DNA of 64,000 bases from Ureibacillus terrenus. GTDB lineage: Bacteria; Bacillota; Bacilli; Bacillales_A; Planococcaceae. The position numbers and the translations under genes were made by a program. The notes beneath the pieces were generated by a model. The model saw nothing but the letters and a program-made list of their open reading frames with translations, searched no databases and was not told the DNA's origin. The stretch spans positions 44,203 to 108,202 of the forward strand of contig NZ_VIGD01000012.1 of the NCBI RefSeq assembly GCF_006569205.1, given 5' to 3'. Positions 62,462 to 64,000 of this stretch are shown piece by piece. Within the stretch, counting starts at the first letter, position 1. Each line of letters begins with the position of its first letter.

Positions 62462-62929
62462 ATGACGGATCAAAAACTGCAGCAGCTGGTGGAACAATTA
62501 TCACTGGAATACTTTGGGCGACGCTTTTTGCATAAAGCCTATTTTAATCCCCGATTGAGAACGACGGGTGGCCGGTACTTGCTGCACAGCCACAATATCG
62601 AAATCAATCAGAAATCCTATGAACTCTTTGGCATGGAAGAATTGAAGGGCATTATACTTCATGAGCTTTGCCATTACCATCTTCATCTTCAGGGGAAGGG
62701 ATACAAACACCGGGACAAAGATTTTCGGAATTTATTGGAGAAGGTCGGCGCCCCGAGATATTGTTCCAGAATTGAAGAAAATTATAGAAGAAATAAAACG
62801 GAATATTTGTACGAATGTATATCATGCAAACAGCGGTACATAAGAAAACGAAGAATGGATGTAACTAAATACCGCTGCGGCAAATGTTACGGCAAATTAA
62901 AAAAAGTGTATGAATTCAAGAAAAAATAG
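62462..62929 (+). CDS. SprT-like metalloprotease family protein (YdcK-like)
   Basis: A 155-residue protein of the SprT/Spartan family. The zinc motif [20 protein letters not shown] (HExxH, with a third His after 7-8 residues, about 67-86) marks a metallopeptidase; a C-terminal zinc ribbon ([20 protein letters not shown] with CGKCYGK) follows. The same neighbour of tex occurs in B. subtilis (YdcK). Eukaryotic relatives degrade DNA-protein crosslinks; the bacterial role is unknown. Start ATG 62462, 4 nt from GGTGGGG. The final stop is followed by the tRNA promoter region. Confidence 0.9.
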   Translation: MTDQKLQQLVEQLSLEYFGRRFLHKAYFNPRLRTTGGRYLLHSHNIEINQKSYELFGMEELKGIILHELCHYHLHLQGKGYKHRDKDFRNLLEKVGAPRYCSRIEENYRRNKTEYLYECISCKQRYIRKRRMDVTKYRCGKCYGKLKKVYEFKKK

Positions 62930-63045
62930 CTTTACTTTTTTTGTGCTTAGTGGTATATTAATTAGCGTCGTTATAATTGGTATGTTATAATGATGCTTGA
63001 ATGATATTTCAGTTACAAAAAAATTATCCACCATACAAAAAAATA

Positions 63046-63074
63046 TTGACTTTTATAAAAATCATAATTATAAT
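63046..63074 (+). promoter_or_regulatory. sigma-A promoter of the tRNA cluster
   Basis: TTGACT (63046-63051), 17 bp, TATAAT (63069-63074), just ahead of tRNA-Asn. Confidence 0.85.
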
Positions 63075-63107
63075 TATAAAAGTCGGCAGGTAAAAAATAA
63101 TGATTGT

Positions 63108-63182
63108 TCCGAAGTAGCTCAGTGGTAGAGCAATCGGCTGTTAACCGATCGGTCGTAGGTTCGAATCCTACCTTCGGAGCCA
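63108..63182 (+). tRNA. tRNA-Asn (GTT)
   Basis: TCCGAAG / CTTCGGA acceptor, anticodon loop CTGTTAA with GTT, T-arm TAGGTTCGAATCCTA, CCA encoded. Confidence 0.95.
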
Positions 63183-63183
63183 T

Positions 63184-63255
63184 GGCCCCTTGGTCAAGTG
63201 GTTAAGACACCGCCCTTTCACGGCGGTAACACGGGTTCGAATCCCGTAGGGGTCA
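63184..63255 (+). tRNA. tRNA-Glu (TTC)
   Basis: GGCCCCT / AGGGGTC acceptor (one G-U pair), anticodon TTC in CGCCCTTTCACGGCG, T-arm ACGGGTTCGAATCCCGT; CCA not encoded. Confidence 0.95.
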
Positions 63256-63273
63256 TTTTTCCTTTTGTTTTTC

Positions 63274-63349
63274 GGTCTCGTGGTGTAGTGGTTAACATGC
63301 CTGCCTGTCACGCAGGAGATCGCCGGTTCGATCCCGGTCGGGACCGCCA
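63274..63349 (+). tRNA. tRNA-Asp (GTC)
   Basis: GGTCTCG / CGGGACC acceptor, anticodon GTC in CTGCCTGTCACGCAG, T-arm GCCGGTTCGATCCCGGT, CCA encoded. Confidence 0.95.
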
Positions 63350-63359
63350 CTACCATTGT

Positions 63360-63434
63360 TGGGGTATAGCCAAGCGGTAAGGCAACGGATTTTGATTCCG
63401 TCATGCCCAGGTTCGAATCCTGGTACCCCAGCCA
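63360..63434 (+). tRNA. tRNA-Gln (TTG)
   Basis: TGGGGTA / TACCCCA acceptor, anticodon TTG in ACGGATTTTGATTCCGT, T-arm CCAGGTTCGAATCCTGG, CCA encoded. Confidence 0.95.
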
Positions 63435-63446
63435 ATTTTATATAAT

Positions 63447-63518
63447 GAGCCATTAGCTCAGTGGTAGAGCATCTGACTTTTAATCAGAGGGTCGAAGGTT
63501 CGAGTCCTTCATGGCTCA
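63447..63518 (+). tRNA. tRNA-Lys (TTT)
   Basis: GAGCCAT / ATGGCTC acceptor, anticodon TTT in CTGACTTTTAATCAG, T-arm GAAGGTTCGAGTCCTTC; CCA not encoded. Confidence 0.95.
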
Positions 63519-63540
63519 TTTTCTTTTCCTATTAAAAGTA

Positions 63541-63568
63541 TTGACATTATTAAAAAGATATGTATAAT
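63541..63568 (+). promoter_or_regulatory. internal sigma-A promoter before tRNA-Leu
   Basis: TTGACA (63541-63546), 16 bp, TATAAT (63563-63568) with an extended TG. It could drive tRNA-Leu, tRNA-Gly and the rRNA genes. Confidence 0.85.
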
Positions 63569-63588
63569 TAATAAAGCCACCGATAGAT

Positions 63589-63674
<86 letters not shown>

Positions 63675-63714
63675 AAAACAAATGCGCGTTAATATTAAAT
63701 ATGTATAATACTAT

Positions 63715-63788
63715 GCGGGTGTAGTTTAATGGTAAAACCTCAGCCTTCCAAGCTGATGTCGTGGGTTCGATTCCCATCACCCGCTCCA
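63715..63788 (+). tRNA. tRNA-Gly (TCC)
   Basis: GCGGGTG / CACCCGC acceptor, anticodon TCC in CAGCCTTCCAAGCTG, T-arm GTGGGTTCGATTCCCAT, CCA encoded. Confidence 0.95.
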
Positions 63789-63905
63789 TTTTTGTCTTAT
63801 GAACCTTGAAAACTGAACACCAAAACGTTGATGCCAGAAATAATTCCGGTTTGCCGCCCCGTCGGCGGACCGAATTCGGACAAACAATTTGAGCGAAATC
63901 AAATT
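63789..63905 (+). other. 16S rRNA leader (pre-rRNA processing region)
   Basis: Contains CCTTGAAAACTGAACA (near 63804), a sequence usual before 16S and 23S in Bacillales rRNA operons, then a GC-rich hairpin region (GCCGCC...GGCGG). I see no sigma-A promoter here, so the 16S gene is probably transcribed from upstream. Confidence 0.6.
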
Positions 63906-64000
63906 CTTTTTGGAGAGTTTGATCCTGGCTCAGGACGAACGCTGGCGGCGTGCCTAATACATGCAAGTCGAGCGGACCTCATAGGAAGCTTGCTTTTTAT
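63906..64000 (+). rRNA. 16S ribosomal RNA, 5' end (partial)
   Basis: GGAGAGTTTGATCCTGGCTC and GGACGAACGCTGGCGGCGTG and CCTAATACATGCAAGTCGAG are the universal bacterial 16S start. The mature 5' end is estimated at about 63906; the gene runs past the window end. Confidence 0.96.

Noticed and set aside
62335..62535. 66-codon plus-strand frame between tex and the sprT-like gene
   Set aside because: Overlaps the hairpin and the start of the sprT-like gene; no recognisable ribosome-binding site.
63168..63404. Minus-strand frame over tRNA-Glu and tRNA-Asp (YGIRTRVTAVKGRCLNH-type)
   Set aside because: It is the antisense of tRNA genes, a well-known false protein.

Overview
The window reads as the chromosome of a low-GC Gram-positive bacterium of the order Bacillales. 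The signs are strong AGGAGG-type ribosome-binding sites, many ATG/GTG/TTG starts, intrinsic terminators with U-tracts, a sigma-B operon, and a 34-64 kb stretch whose order (ddl, murF, cshA, ydbS, ydbT, ydcA, acpS, ydcC, alr, ndoAI/ndoA, rsb-sigB, tex, sprT-like, tRNA cluster) matches what I recall of the Bacillus subtilis ddl-trnS region. Protein flavour suggests a Planococcaceae/Ureibacillus-like relative, but that is inference without a database search.

Layout. 0-8.8 kb: end of a YebC-family regulator, a broken DUF4177 gene, an AI-2E family transporter, a small membrane protein, a DUF47-Pit phosphate transport pair, a methyltransferase, PutP, HflX. 9-14.7 kb: a POT peptide transporter, then a Fur-controlled siderophore ABC system of YclNOPQ type (two permeases, ATPase, lipoprotein) with two Fur boxes, each lying just downstream of a sigma-A promoter. 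14.8-24.3 kb: PAP2 phosphatase, ZIP transporter, thrC-thrB, NiaP niacin transporter, RpiR regulator, Mn pyrophosphatase, YhfW-like Rieske oxidoreductase, DsbA-like protein. 24.5-30.4 kb: tRNA-Ser, MurB, exonuclease III, ComFB-like protein, MntR, CvfB, DUF1002 protein, small GNAT and a small unknown protein. 30.4-41.1 kb: MFS transporter, succinate/acetate CoA-transferase next to a LytTR regulator, truncated AraC regulator, YidC2, VanY-type carboxypeptidase, cardiolipin synthase, DUF1963 protein, second MFS transporter. 41.3-46.9 kb: a 43-residue protein, a RodA/FtsW protein, an unrecognised 249-residue protein, Ddl, MurF, an esterase.

47.2-62.9 kb: CshA helicase, an acyl-CoA ligase lying inside the otherwise conserved block, YdbS/YdbT, rhomboid protease, AcpS, YdcC lipoprotein, Alr, the NdoAI/NdoA (MazEF-type) pair, and rsbT-rsbU-rsbV-rsbW-sigB followed by Tex and an SprT-like protein. 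rsbR, rsbS and rsbX, which flank these genes in B. subtilis, are absent here. A sigma-B-type promoter precedes rsbV, so the last three genes are probably autoregulated.

63.1-64 kb: seven tRNA genes (Asn, Glu, Asp, Gln, Lys, Leu, Gly) with two good promoters, leading straight into the start of a 16S rRNA gene that runs off the window. The tRNA-Leu(GAG) anticodon arm has the sequence I recall as the ICEBs1 attachment core; no element is inserted. I see no prophage, insertion sequence or CRISPR array. The window is mainly housekeeping; the most unusual points are the stripped-down sigma-B operon, the divergent antitoxin N-terminus, the LytTR/CoA-transferase pair, and the two decayed or truncated genes.
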